A stretch of DNA of 40,283 nucleotides from Myxococcales bacterium (GTDB lineage Bacteria > Myxococcota_A > UBA9042), in contig JAGSHB010000033.1 in assembly GCA_023954815.1 (NCBI GenBank), positions 1 through 40,283 on the forward strand, in the 5' to 3' direction. A program made the translations under genes and the position numbers. Below, in pieces: positions 27,570 to 36,534 of the stretch. Numbering within the stretch: position 1 is the first letter of the stretch; every line of letters begins with the position of its first letter. The notes beneath the pieces were generated by a model. It was not told the origin of the DNA. It saw only the letters and a program-made list of their open reading frames with translations, and did no database searches.

Positions 27570-28898
27570 ATGGCAGAGAGCTACCCACGTGTGATGGTTG
27601 CGGACGCAGAAGGCCGGATCTTCGATCACCCCGATCTGGAGATGCTGGTGTGGGATGGCGAGTCCCTGCGCCGACCGGAACGGGAAGAACTCATCGCCTT
27701 GCCGCTCGGCAGCGACGTTTTTGCCTTGCCGGGGCGCTCGCCGCTCGCCGCGGATCCAGACACAGACGAGGTCGTCGAGCTCAACGAGGGTCCGGATGGC
27801 GGCCAACTCAATGCGGTCAGCGCCTTTGTGGCCCCGGCGTACGTGCGCCTGTATCACCCCGCCTACGAGACCCGCGACGGCGCGCCCGATCTGCCGCTCT
27901 ATGCCTATGGCGCCGTGGGCTGGATGAATGGTCGCCTGTACGCGCCAGCCATTCGGGTCGACAGCGACAAACGCCAAGACCCGTACCGGTTCGACGTACC
28001 TGAGATCGAAGCCAAAGTCCTCGAGTTCAAGCTGCGCTACCCGCGAAACAAGACGGTACGCCACCTGGAGCACTGCGCCCTGGTCTACCACTGCCGCGCG
28101 GCGCAGAACTACTTCCTCGGCAGGTGGGAAGCCCCCATGCCCGCGGCGTCGACCTGCAACGCGGCCTGTATTGGCTGCATCTCCGACCAGCCCGATGTCA
28201 ATGTGGAGGCTGCTCACACGCGCCTGGACATTCCAGCGGACGCGGACGACCTCATCGAAGTCGCGGTCGGTCACTTGGAGCGCGTGCCAAACGGCGTGGT
28301 GAGCTTCGGCCAGGGCTGCGAAGGCGAACCCCTGGTGCAGGGCCCGGTCCTCGAAGCCACCCTGCGCGGCATTCGAGCGCGGACGGACAAGGGCGTGCTG
28401 AATCTCAACAGCAACGCCTCGCTGCCCAAGGTGGTCGCCAAGCTCGCCGATGCGGGCCTCGACGCGATTCGGATCAGCCTGAATTCGACACGGGCCCCCT
28501 ATTATGAGCGGTATTATCGCCCAACCGGCTACGATTTGGCCGATGTACTGCAGTCGGCGAAAGAGATGACCTCGCGCGGTCTGTACGTCTCGCTGAACTA
28601 CTTTGTCTTTCCAGGCGTAAGTGATAGCCCAGCCGAGATCGAGAGCCTCTGCGCCTTCATCGAAGAAGGCGGCGTGCAGATGATCCAGCTGCGCAACCTC
28701 AATATCGATCCGCAGCTGTACCTCCGCGAGTTGGGGGAAGGCGCGGTCAGTGATCCCATCGGAGTGATCCCCTTCATCCACACCCTGCGCGCGCGCTTCC
28801 CCAAACTGCGCTTCGGCTACTACAACCCGCCCCGCACCAAACAGGGACGCAAAGGTCCACTGCCTGGGGCGAAGTTGGCGCCGTTGTACGCGACCTAG
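27570..28898 (+). CDS. Radical SAM protein with long N-terminal domain
   Basis: A 442-residue iron-sulfur enzyme. The radical SAM cluster motif C-x3-C-x2-C is CNAACIGC at residues 196-203. It is followed by the beta-barrel landmarks VSFGQGCEGEPLV (SAM-binding GxGE-like element), LNLNSNASLPKV, LDAIRISLNSTR and VSLNYFVFPGVSDS. About 190 residues precede the cluster, with conserved-looking stretches (VSAFVAPAYVRLYHPAY, PLYAYGAVGW, HLEHCALVYHCRAAQNYFL). I recall a similar layout in uncharacterised deltaproteobacterial radical SAM proteins, but no substrate is known to me. AGGAG at 27559-27563 sets the ATG. It ends 6 bases from the convergent ssb stop. Confidence 0.9.
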   Translation: MAESYPRVMVADAEGRIFDHPDLEMLVWDGESLRRPEREELIALPLGSDVFALPGRSPLAADPDTDEVVELNEGPDGGQLNAVSAFVAPAYVRLYHPAYETRDGAPDLPLYAYGAVGWMNGRLYAPAIRVDSDKRQDPYRFDVPEIEAKVLEFKLRYPRNKTVRHLEHCALVYHCRAAQNYFLGRWEAPMPAASTCNAACIGCISDQPDVNVEAAHTRLDIPADADDLIEVAVGHLERVPNGVVSFGQGCEGEPLVQGPVLEATLRGIRARTDKGVLNLNSNASLPKVVAKLADAGLDAIRISLNSTRAPYYERYYRPTGYDLADVLQSAKEMTSRGLYVSLNYFVFPGVSDSPAEIESLCAFIEEGGVQMIQLRNLNIDPQLYLRELGEGAVSDPIGVIPFIHTLRARFPKLRFGYYNPPRTKQGRKGPLPGAKLAPLYAT

Positions 28899-28904
28899 TC
28901 TGCG

Positions 28905-29258
28905 CTAGGCGACGGCCGCCTGGGCGTCTGGGCGCTTGTCGAGGAAATCGACGCGCTGGGCGATCACCTCGCGCGTGAGCCGACGCTTGCCCTCTTTGTC
29001 GGTCCACACGTCCGCCGACATGCGCCCCTCGATGAAGACCTCACGCCCCTTGCGCAGGTACTCACAGCAGGTGTCGGCCAGGTCGCCGAAGGTCACCACG
29101 TCGTGCCAATCGGTCTCCTTCACGACTTCATTGTCAGTCTTGCGGTACCGGCCCGTGGCCAGTCGCAGACGCGCGACCGAGGTGCCCGTCCCGGTCTTTT
29201 TCGGCTCAGGATCCGCACCCAAACGCCCGATCAACAACACCTTATTCAAGTCAGCCAT
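28905..29258 (-). CDS. ssb: Single-stranded DNA-binding protein without acidic tail
   Basis: A 117-residue OB-fold protein: NKVLLIGRLGADPEPKKTGT at the start, then VARLRLATGRYRK, DWHDVVTFGDLADTCCEYL and GREVFIEGRMSADVWTDKEG. Cellular SSB coats single-stranded DNA and recruits partners through an acidic tip ending in a motif like DDDIPF. Here the protein stops right after the OB fold with PDAQAAVA, so the partner-binding tail is missing. This makes it similar in length to accessory SSBs such as those used in competence. ATG 29258 is chosen with GGAG six bases upstream; a GTG one codon earlier is also possible. It follows comM and recA on the same strand. Confidence 0.93.
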   Translation of the reverse strand: MADLNKVLLIGRLGADPEPKKTGTGTSVARLRLATGRYRKTDNEVVKETDWHDVVTFGDLADTCCEYLRKGREVFIEGRMSADVWTDKEGKRRLTREVIAQRVDFLDKRPDAQAAVA

Positions 29259-29343
29259 CACACTCTCCTCTCAGACGCATGGTCGCGCCATTGCCCGCCG
29301 GTGGGCCCGCTCGGTTCTTCTCCACAACGCTGAGCAAACGCCG

Positions 29344-29368
29344 CGCAGATGACCTCGTGTCATCTGCG
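29344..29368 (-). terminator. 10-bp hairpin between recA and ssb
   Basis: CGCAGATGAC (29344-29353) and GTCATCTGCG (29359-29368) form a perfect ten-pair stem with a five-base loop. It lies about 39 bases after the recA stop and 86 bases before the ssb start on the transcribed strand. Only a weak T run (GCGTTTGC) follows it, so it may be a partial terminator, an RNA-processing site or a DNA operator that lets ssb be expressed separately from recA. Confidence 0.4.
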
Positions 29369-29406
29369 TAGTTGGAGAGGTTTGAAAGGGACAATCAGCC
29401 AGGTAG

Positions 29407-30423
29407 CTAGGCGTCCGCCGAAGCCAGCTCGCAAGCCTCGATGGCGAGCTCCACCCGCTCGAGCAGCGCTGCGTCGGCCTCCATCTTCTTGACCGCCGCT
29501 GCCTTACCCTGGCCGAGCAGCTCTTCGCCAAGGCGGTAGTAGGCTCCGCTGCGCGTCACCGCTCCCAGCTCGTGGGCCACATCGAGCAACTCTCCCGCCC
29601 GACAGAACCCACGTCCGAAGTGCAGCTCCGTCTCCACCTTGCGAAAGGGCGGCGCCATCTTGTTCTTGACGACCTTGATGCGGATGCGGTTGCCGTAGAT
29701 CTCGTCGCCCTTCTTCAGCGAACCGATGCGGCGCACATCCAGCCTGCAGCTGGCGTAGAACTTCAGCGCGTTGCCGCCCGTGGTGGTCTCCGGGCTACCA
29801 AACATCACACCGATCTTGTGGCGAATCTGGTTGATGAACAGCAGCGTGGTCCCGTTCTTGTGGGCCAGCCCCGCCAACTTGCGCATGGCCCGGCTCATGA
29901 GGCGCGCATGGAGACCGACGTTGTGGTCACCCATCTCGCCCTCGATTTCGGCTTTCGGTGTCAGCGCTGCGACCGAATCAACCACGATGAGATCAACCGA
30001 TTCGCTGCGAACCAGCTGCTCCACCACCTCCAGCGCCTGCTCACCGCAATCGGGCTGAGACACCAACAGCTGCGAAGGATCGATACCGATATCGCGAACG
30101 TAGGTCATGTTCAGTGCGTGCTCTGCGTCGATGAACGCGCAGACGCTGCCCTCCTTCTGCGCCTCCGCGATGCAGCTCAGCGCCAGCGTGGTCTTGCCGC
30201 TGGCCTCAGGACCGTAGACCTCCACGATACGCCCCCGCGGAATCCCGCCGATCCCCAGCCCCCGATCCAGCGCGAACGAGCCGGTGGGAATCACCCCTTC
30301 GTCCCAGGTCGATTCGCCATCCAACGGCATCAAAATGCCGCGCCCGAACGCCTTCTCCAGCTTCTTCACCAGGCCGCTCAATGCGCCCTGATCAATGCTC
30401 TTTCCCATCTGTGTGATGCCCAT
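29407..30423 (-). CDS. recA: Recombinase RecA
   Basis: ATP-dependent strand-exchange protein and SOS coprotease. Visible are the N-terminal helix, [20 protein letters not shown], Walker [13 protein letters not shown], the DAEHALN block, Walker [12 protein letters not shown], loop L1 [19 protein letters not shown], sensor [20 protein letters not shown] and [19 protein letters not shown]. The length is 338 residues; the C terminus lacks the strongly acidic tail of E. coli RecA. AAGGAG just upstream sets ATG 30423. No CTGT-N8-ACAG SOS box is seen in the 106 bases before it, so regulation may use a different LexA site or the upstream comM promoter. Confidence 0.97.
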   Translation of the reverse strand: MGITQMGKSIDQGALSGLVKKLEKAFGRGILMPLDGESTWDEGVIPTGSFALDRGLGIGGIPRGRIVEVYGPEASGKTTLALSCIAEAQKEGSVCAFIDAEHALNMTYVRDIGIDPSQLLVSQPDCGEQALEVVEQLVRSESVDLIVVDSVAALTPKAEIEGEMGDHNVGLHARLMSRAMRKLAGLAHKNGTTLLFINQIRHKIGVMFGSPETTTGGNALKFYASCRLDVRRIGSLKKGDEIYGNRIRIKVVKNKMAPPFRKVETELHFGRGFCRAGELLDVAHELGAVTRSGAYYRLGEELLGQGKAAAVKKMEADAALLERVELAIEACELASADA

Positions 30424-30529
30424 GAGTCTCCTTACTTACTGCGGTCTTGCCGCTCCAATGACGCTTGTCGTGAGCGCCGCACCGACGCGCGACCCTTTGC
30501 CGCTCGTATGAAAAAATGCCGTGAGATGC

Positions 30530-32059
30530 CTAGGCGACGTACGCGGCGGCCTTTCGATCAAACCGCCGGTATTGCAAGGCTTCTGCGATGTGCTGAATGG
30601 CCACCGTGTCGCTGCCATCGAGGTCCGCAACCGTCGCAGCGACGCGCCAAATCCTGTCGTGCGCACGCGGCGACAACCCGAAGCGGCCGATGGCTTGCAG
30701 CAGGGTGTCGTGAACCTCTGGCTTCATCGGACATCGCTTGCGGACGACGGCCATGGGCGCGGCGGCGTTGGTGGATGCGTTCAGGTCTCCGTAGCGCGCT
30801 TGCTGGCGCGCGCGAGCCTGAACGACGCGCTGACGCACCACCTGTGATCGCTCGCCCTGGGCTCGACCTCGCAACAACGCGGGCGGCAGCGGCTCGAGCT
30901 CTACTTGAATATCAATGCGGTCGAGCAAGGGGCCGCTCAGGCGGTTTTCGTAGCGCTGGCGCTGGACGTCGGTACATCGGCAGGGGTGGACAGAGGAGCC
31001 CGCCCAGCCGCACGGACAAGGATTCAGCGCAGCGACCAACATGAACCGGCTGGGAAAGCGCACCACCTGCCGCGATCTCGCGATGGTGACAAAGCCATCT
31101 TCGATCGGCTGCCTTAGGGTCTCGATGACACTGCGCGGAAACTCAGGCACCTCGTCGAGAAACAAGACACCACCGTGCGCCAGGGACACTTCACCGGGTC
31201 TCGGAATACCGCCGCCCCCTACCAAAGACGTAGCGCTACCGGTGTGATGCGGCGCGCGAAATGGGCGAGATCGCAGCAAACCAGCGTCTCGTGGCAGCAG
31301 GCCAGCGATCGAGTGGACCTTCGTGACGGTCAGCGCCTCGGCCTGCGTCAGTTCCGGCAAAATTCCGGGCAACCGGCGAGCCAGCATGGTTTTTCCTGTG
31401 CCGGGCGTCCCTCCCATGACGATGTTGTGGCCCCCGGCTGCCGCGACCTCCATGGCCCGCTTGGCCACCTCCTGCCCGCGCACATCCGACCAGCAGGGAT
31501 GGATGCTCTTCTTTGGTGAAGCCCCCCCTACCGGAGGCGTCGGCCAATCGCCTGAGCGCAGCGCGGCCACCAAATCGGCGAGCGTCGCTGCCTCACGCAC
31601 GTCAATGCCAGGCACCGCACGCGCCTCGGTCGCATTGGCCGGGCAACAGATCACGCCCTTCAATCCCAGGCCTTGAGCGAGCTCCGCGATGGCCAGCACG
31701 CCGCGCACCGGCCGCACTTGCCCCGACAGGGCGAGCTCTCCAACCGCCAACCAGCCGCGTAGGTCGTCTGCCCGCACATCTTCGGTACAGACCAACACAC
31801 CCAGGGCGATTGGCAGGTCGAGGTATGTGCCCTCCTTGCGCAGATCAGCCGGCGCCAGGTTGACGATGACCCTCGCTTTGGGAAATCGCAGCCCGGCGTG
31901 CCGAATCGCGCTTCGCACACGCACACGGGACTCACGCACCGACATCTCGGGGAGCCCAACGATGTCCATCTGCGGCAGGCCCTGTGAGGTTTGCACCTCC
32001 ACGTCGACCCGCTGCCCCTCCACTCCCACAACTGCAGCACTCTCAATCTTGGCCAGCAT
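30530..32059 (-). CDS. comM: YifB/ComM family Mg-chelatase-like AAA+ ATPase
   Basis: A 509-residue AAA+ protein. ComM of Vibrio is a hexameric branch-migration helicase that helps integrate transforming DNA. The N-terminal Lon-protease-like domain begins with MLAKIESAAVVGVEGQRVDV and includes GLPQMDIVGLPEMSVRESR and NLAPADLRKEGTYLDLPIAL. The ATPase has Walker A GGTPGTGKTMLARRLPGIL and Walker B GVLFLDEVPEFPRSVIETL, plus the sensor region FMLVAALNPCPCG with clustered Cys. The C-terminal Mg-chelatase domain ends in the HIAEALQYR segment. GGAGG precedes ATG 32059. recA follows after 106 bases on the same strand. The family is sometimes named YifB. Confidence 0.94.
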   Translation of the reverse strand: MLAKIESAAVVGVEGQRVDVEVQTSQGLPQMDIVGLPEMSVRESRVRVRSAIRHAGLRFPKARVIVNLAPADLRKEGTYLDLPIALGVLVCTEDVRADDLRGWLAVGELALSGQVRPVRGVLAIAELAQGLGLKGVICCPANATEARAVPGIDVREAATLADLVAALRSGDWPTPPVGGASPKKSIHPCWSDVRGQEVAKRAMEVAAAGGHNIVMGGTPGTGKTMLARRLPGILPELTQAEALTVTKVHSIAGLLPRDAGLLRSRPFRAPHHTGSATSLVGGGGIPRPGEVSLAHGGVLFLDEVPEFPRSVIETLRQPIEDGFVTIARSRQVVRFPSRFMLVAALNPCPCGWAGSSVHPCRCTDVQRQRYENRLSGPLLDRIDIQVELEPLPPALLRGRAQGERSQVVRQRVVQARARQQARYGDLNASTNAAAPMAVVRKRCPMKPEVHDTLLQAIGRFGLSPRAHDRIWRVAATVADLDGSDTVAIQHIAEALQYRRFDRKAAAYVA

Positions 32060-32339
32060 GACGTCCTCCTCGACGCCCCAACCAAGAGCAAGCCGCGTGC
32101 CAACTTGAGTCCCGCTGCGATTTCAAAGACTTGACGACACTCCAACACCGACTACAACTGTCCCATGAGACTGCAGTGGGACCGAAACGAGACCGATGCA
32201 AACCGCAGCGGGCGCAACGGCGCCAAACGAGTGCGTGCGATTGCTGGCCAAATAGGCATCTGCTAGCGTTCACGGAAGCTTTTCAGCCCAACGCTGGGCG
32301 TCGAAGGTCGGGCCACAAAACTGCTCGAGGAGAGGTCGG

Positions 32340-35300
32340 ATGTCGGCAGTGAATCACCACCCAGGCTCGCGCGGGTCGGCTCCTCAGAAACGAGCATCTA
32401 AAGCGGGCGGAATCATCGCGCGCATCGTCGTTTTCCTGTCCCTGTCGATGGTGATCATCCTGCCCGGCTGCGATGGCTGCAATACGCGAGGACTACGGCG
32501 TTTTGGCTCCACCTGCGGCTCCGACAGTGAATGCTCTGGCGGCGTCTGTTTTCGGGGCAAATGCACCAAGTCCTGCAAGGCCGACTCAGAGTGCGCGGGC
32601 GGTATCTGTATCGCCGAGATCTGCCAAACCCCGGACGATGACTACGACGGGGACGGCCTCACCAACGGCATTGAGCTCAGCATTGGCACCAATCCGCAGA
32701 AAAAGGACAGCGACGGCGACGGCATCGACGACAAAGCTGAGGTGGGCAACGCGGCGAACGCCAAGGACAGCAACGGCGACGGGACGATCGATGCTGTGCA
32801 GTCCAACAAGGAAGACACAGACGGCGATTGTATGGTCGACGCCAAAGACGCGGACGCCAAGGACGCTACGAAGACGGGACTACCAACTGCACAACAGCTA
32901 TGCGATGCCGGAGTTTGTGCCTCGCAACTTAGTAACGTGAAAGTGGTCTGCGACAAGTCAGCGCCGACCCATCAGGGCGTTGTGCTGGGTTGTGTGGGCT
33001 GCCAATGCCAACTGACAGGAAACCCCGACTGGCAAGCTAAAGAGGCGCTGTGCGATGAAAAAGACAATGACTGCGACGGCTTGACGGATGAGGACCTGAC
33101 CTTCGACGGGAAGAAGCTCGGCCAGACCTGCTCGGGCGTATTTGGGATCTGCGCGCTGCCGAACGCCCAGGGGCAAGTCCCGGTCGGCACGGTCGAGTGC
33201 GGCTCTGACAAGCAGATCACCTGCTCGGTGCATGGCAACGGCTCTCATCAGCCCCCCTTGGCCAAACCTGAGCAGTGCAACTACGTCGACGACAATTGCG
33301 ACGGTAAGACAGACGAGCCTTTCAAGTGGTCCTCTCCGAAGGATTCTTCGTCGCTATCCGTGGGCGCGCAGTGCGATGTGTGCGGCGCACAGACTCACAA
33401 GTGTGACGATGGCTCTCCTGCGAACCCGCCCTTGGTAACGTGCAGTGGGGACACAACCTCGGCGACTTGCTCGGCCATTCCCTATGCAGATGGTTTTGTT
33501 GAGTTGCACAGTGGTCGCCCGCCGAACCGGTTGCATTGGACAGCCGCGCTGAACGCCTCCGAGCGGCGTCTCGTGGTGTACGGTGGCAAGGTCCCAACAG
33601 CGACAGGAAGTACAGCGACCGCGGAGCTTTGGACCCTAGAAATCAAGCCTTCAGCGCCAGCAAAGTGGTCCCACCTGCGCAAGCAGCTGCCCGGCGCGCT
33701 CGATGGCGCGGCCCTGGTCGACGACCCCGATGGCAAACGTATGCTGTTGATTGGCGGCAAACTGGCTGGCAAGTCGTCGGACAAGATCTGGTCATTGGCG
33801 CCGAACAATTCGTGGAGTGTCGCATCGGGTATTCCTGCGCTCCCTGCCGCTGCTCAGGGCTCGGGGCTGCGCGGCGTTATCGTCGGAACCGGAGCGACGC
33901 GTGTGCTGGTGCTGTTCAGAACTGGCGGCGATGCCTACTCTCTGCCGCTCGGAGGTAGCGGTTCCTGGGCGAAACTAGCGTTGCCAGCGGCTCCTGCGGG
34001 CCATTCCGCACTCAGCGGCACGCCCGCCTGCATTGTCCCCATCTTGAGCGACTCATCGGGCGCCGCGTTGCTGCTTTCGCATGGTCAACCTGGTGCAGCG
34101 AGCGCCTTGTATCGTCTCTCCGCACAATCGAGCAGCGCGCAACTCACGCTCATCACGGCCCAGCAAGACGCGCCGAACCGGACTGGGGTCGCCTGTGCGC
34201 TTCACGCCGACGGTACGTTGGAGGTCTTTGGCGGGCACGCCGCCGACAGCGCGAGCACGGGCGCGAGCCGCCTCGGCACGTTCGGCAGCTCCCCGAAGAC
34301 AGCTACAAGCATCACGTGGGCTACCCATCCGTCGAGCCCACTGGCGAGTCTGTCACGCAGCGGTGCGTCGACGTTTTCGCTCGCCCAGCCCAGCGTGACC
34401 GCGATCATTGGCGGCTACGTTCGCCAAACCAATGGCTCAACCGGCTGGCACAGGAAAACGTCCGAAGGTCCCATCGCGCTGCTCGGCGCCAAGCCACATC
34501 TCACGCAACTGGACGCGCCATCGCCGCGAGGTCGAGTCGGTGGGGCGAGCGGCTTTATCAAGGGCGTCGGGCTATGCATCGCTGGCGGCCTTGGCTTCGA
34601 ACTCCCCGACGAGGGAGCGAACAGCGCCAGGGTCATCCCACTTGCGGATGCGTGGTGCGCAGGAAGCGATGGCGCCTGGACCAAGATCGCAACTGATGTG
34701 CCGCCGTTCGCGTTTGGCATTCACGGCGCCGACTCACCATCCAAGCAGTTGATCTTCGCAGGCGGACTGGATCTGAAGAAGGACGAGTCGGTGGAAAAAG
34801 CGGCCCTGATTTGGACGAGCAGCCTCGTGTTCAACAAGAACAATACGACGGCCAAGCGATTCAAGGTGACGGACAAGGTCTACAGGTTGGCCGTAGATAC
34901 CGGGACCGTGAGCGCTCATCCGGTCGCCGGACCAGAACTTGCGGGCTCTTCCGTGGTCGTCGACAAAGTGCGCCGGCGTCTCATCAGCTACGGCGGGTTC
35001 AACGACAACGCTCCTACAGACGAACTCTGGGTGCTCGATATGGCGCTGATGGCATGGAAGAACCTAGCCAAGAGCTACCCCTCCATCGGCGCCCGTCCGC
35101 TGCCGGGCTACGGTCAACTGATTACCTACCTGCCGGCAAGCGACTCCCTGCTCCTAGCCGGTGGCGTGAGTTACAACCCGAGTGAACCGGGCGTTTGGGG
35201 CAAGACCTACCAGACGATCGATGGCAGCAAGCCCGTATTTCCGAACGATGCGTGCTATGGCCCCGACTCCACAGTCCTCTGGGCGGTGCCAACCCTGACC

Positions 35301-35744
35301 ACCCCTGAGTTCGTCGCGACGGCCGTCCCCTCGTTCGCCAATGTGGACGGCCAGAACCCGCCGACGAAGCCCCTACTGCGCCTCAGTTTCGGGCAACCAG
35401 CTATGACGCCGGTGCTCTTCGATGCAGCGGGCGCGAGGGGACTGATGGCCCTGCAAGCTCCTCAGCGCTATGCCGTGAAACAGCACGACGGTAGTGACTG
35501 CCCCGGTCCGACATCCCCCGCCTATACGGATGCCAGCGTTCAGATCAGGCTGACACTCGGAATGTGCAACGGCCAGCCTCAGATCTTCCTGGACGAAGGC
35601 GCACTTTCCACAGTTCCTGATGCAATGGTGTTGGCGGTCGGCCATTATGATGACGGTGCTCGAACATCGTGGACCTACAGTGGGCTTAATGCGGCTGGTC
35701 AGTTGGCCGGTGGGCTATGGGCGCTGACGCAGAGTTGCAAGTAG
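32340..35744 (+). CDS. Kelch/MopE/thrombospondin-type-3 repeat lipoprotein
   Basis: A 1134-residue surface lipoprotein with a long basic n-region and lipobox LPGC (Cys44). Next come two Cys-rich units (CGSDSECSGGVC, CKADSECAGGIC). Calcium-binding TSP3-like repeats follow (DDDYDGDGLTNGIE, KDSDGDGIDDKAE, KDSNGDGTIDA, EDTDGDCMVDAKD). Two MopE-type motifs (EALCDEKDNDCDGLTDE, PEQCNYVDDNCDGKTDE) precede a Kelch-like propeller with about eight blades marked by hydrophobic-GG pairs: LVVYGGK, MLLIGGK, LEVFGGH, TAIIGGY, LCIAGGL, LIFAGGL, LISYGGF and LLLAGGV. GAGGAGAGG just upstream sets the ATG. MopE-like motifs are known from copper binding and from deltaproteobacterial surface proteins; the Kelch domain suggests ligand binding. 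The histidine-kinase-like gene begins 11 bases after its stop. Confidence 0.88.
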   Translation: MSAVNHHPGSRGSAPQKRASKAGGIIARIVVFLSLSMVIILPGCDGCNTRGLRRFGSTCGSDSECSGGVCFRGKCTKSCKADSECAGGICIAEICQTPDDDYDGDGLTNGIELSIGTNPQKKDSDGDGIDDKAEVGNAANAKDSNGDGTIDAVQSNKEDTDGDCMVDAKDADAKDATKTGLPTAQQLCDAGVCASQLSNVKVVCDKSAPTHQGVVLGCVGCQCQLTGNPDWQAKEALCDEKDNDCDGLTDEDLTFDGKKLGQTCSGVFGICALPNAQGQVPVGTVECGSDKQITCSVHGNGSHQPPLAKPEQCNYVDDNCDGKTDEPFKWSSPKDSSSLSVGAQCDVCGAQTHKCDDGSPANPPLVTCSGDTTSATCSAIPYADGFVELHSGRPPNRLHWTAALNASERRLVVYGGKVPTATGSTATAELWTLEIKPSAPAKWSHLRKQLPGALDGAALVDDPDGKRMLLIGGKLAGKSSDKIWSLAPNNSWSVASGIPALPAAAQGSGLRGVIVGTGATRVLVLFRTGGDAYSLPLGGSGSWAKLALPAAPAGHSALSGTPACIVPILSDSSGAALLLSHGQPGAASALYRLSAQSSSAQLTLITAQQDAPNRTGVACALHADGTLEVFGGHAADSASTGASRLGTFGSSPKTATSITWATHPSSPLASLSRSGASTFSLAQPSVTAIIGGYVRQTNGSTGWHRKTSEGPIALLGAKPHLTQLDAPSPRGRVGGASGFIKGVGLCIAGGLGFELPDEGANSARVIPLADAWCAGSDGAWTKIATDVPPFAFGIHGADSPSKQLIFAGGLDLKKDESVEKAALIWTSSLVFNKNNTTAKRFKVTDKVYRLAVDTGTVSAHPVAGPELAGSSVVVDKVRRRLISYGGFNDNAPTDELWVLDMALMAWKNLAKSYPSIGARPLPGYGQLITYLPASDSLLLAGGVSYNPSEPGVWGKTYQTIDGSKPVFPNDACYGPDSTVLWAVPTLTTPEFVATAVPSFANVDGQNPPTKPLLRLSFGQPAMTPVLFDAAGARGLMALQAPQRYAVKQHDGSDCPGPTSPAYTDASVQIRLTLGMCNGQPQIFLDEGALSTVPDAMVLAVGHYDDGARTSWTYSGLNAAGQLAGGLWALTQSCK

Positions 35745-35755
35745 TGGGGGAAACC

Positions 35756-36469
35756 ATGAGTCAATCGCTCTGGGAACAAGCCGTGCCCGTACCACCGATG
35801 CCATGGGACGAGCTGGTCCGTTGGTCAGAGCGGATTCGAAAGATGGCCCACGATCTCAACAACGCGCTTGTGCCAGCGTTTGCCCAAGTGGACCTGCTAC
35901 GCCTAAAACTCGGGCCGACAGCGGATAACAAGCTACTGCGCATGATGCCGAGCCAGCTGGAGTTGGCCCGAAAGACCGCCCATGAGGCCGCATCTTGGGT
36001 GGTTCGAGCTCCGCTTCCCAATGGGCCCACGTGGCGAAGTGTTCGCAGCGACCTGACCCTCCTCGCCGCCCAAGCAAAGGCGACGTTGGTGTGGTCCCCA
36101 GAGGATGACACCGAGACAGCACGAGCTGCTTGGACCACCAGCGACGCTCGCTACGTTCTCCGAGCCTTCGTCCGCAATGCGTGCGATGCGATCGCAGATC
36201 AAACCGACCGCCAAATCTTCGTGACCGTCACTTTCGATGACTCGCATGGCCTATTTAGTGTGAGAGATCGTGGTCCAGGCTGTGAAGATCTCGCTGCTGC
36301 CGTATCGGGTGGCTCCCCGCGTCACGGTAAGGGCCACCTCGGCCTCGGACTGACCGCCGCAGCAACAGTGGCAGCACGCTCCAATGCACAAGTACGCATC
36401 GCCTCTCCATCGCCCGACGGCTTCGTCGCCATGGTGCGTGTTCCGACTCGCATTGATAGTGAGGCTTGA
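35756..36469 (+). CDS. Soluble histidine-kinase-like protein without sensor domain
   Basis: A 237-residue cytoplasmic protein consisting of little more than a kinase core. The H-box region is RIRKMAHDLNNALVPAFAQ with His32 as the candidate phosphoacceptor. The N-box is AFVRNACDAIAD with Asn141. The G1 box is FSVRDRGPGCEDL and the G2 box is GKGHLGLGLTAAATVA. There is no membrane segment, PAS, GAF, HAMP or receiver domain, and no response regulator is nearby. The start is ATG 35756, 11 bases after the Kelch lipoprotein stop, so the two are almost certainly cotranscribed. Such sensor-less kinases are usually controlled by a partner protein. The next lipoprotein gene starts 65 bases downstream. 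Confidence 0.85.
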   Translation: MSQSLWEQAVPVPPMPWDELVRWSERIRKMAHDLNNALVPAFAQVDLLRLKLGPTADNKLLRMMPSQLELARKTAHEAASWVVRAPLPNGPTWRSVRSDLTLLAAQAKATLVWSPEDDTETARAAWTTSDARYVLRAFVRNACDAIADQTDRQIFVTVTFDDSHGLFSVRDRGPGCEDLAAAVSGGSPRHGKGHLGLGLTAAATVAARSNAQVRIASPSPDGFVAMVRVPTRIDSEA

Positions 36470-36534
36470 CCTCGATCGCAGGCCCAATCGATACTCCCCC
36501 GGTGTAGACGCTAGGTCACCCGAAGGAACTCACC

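Noticed and set aside
26193-28781. 862-codon minus-strand ORF under the barrel and radical SAM genes
   Set aside because: It is antisense in direct codon register, where stops are rare in GC-rich genes. The His/Arg-rich translation lacks any motif, whereas both plus-strand genes have clear domains and ribosome binding sites.
30424-30529. SOS box before recA
   Set aside because: No CTGT-N8-ACAG or Gram-positive type GAAC-N4-GTTC site was found; a lineage-specific LexA site cannot be excluded.
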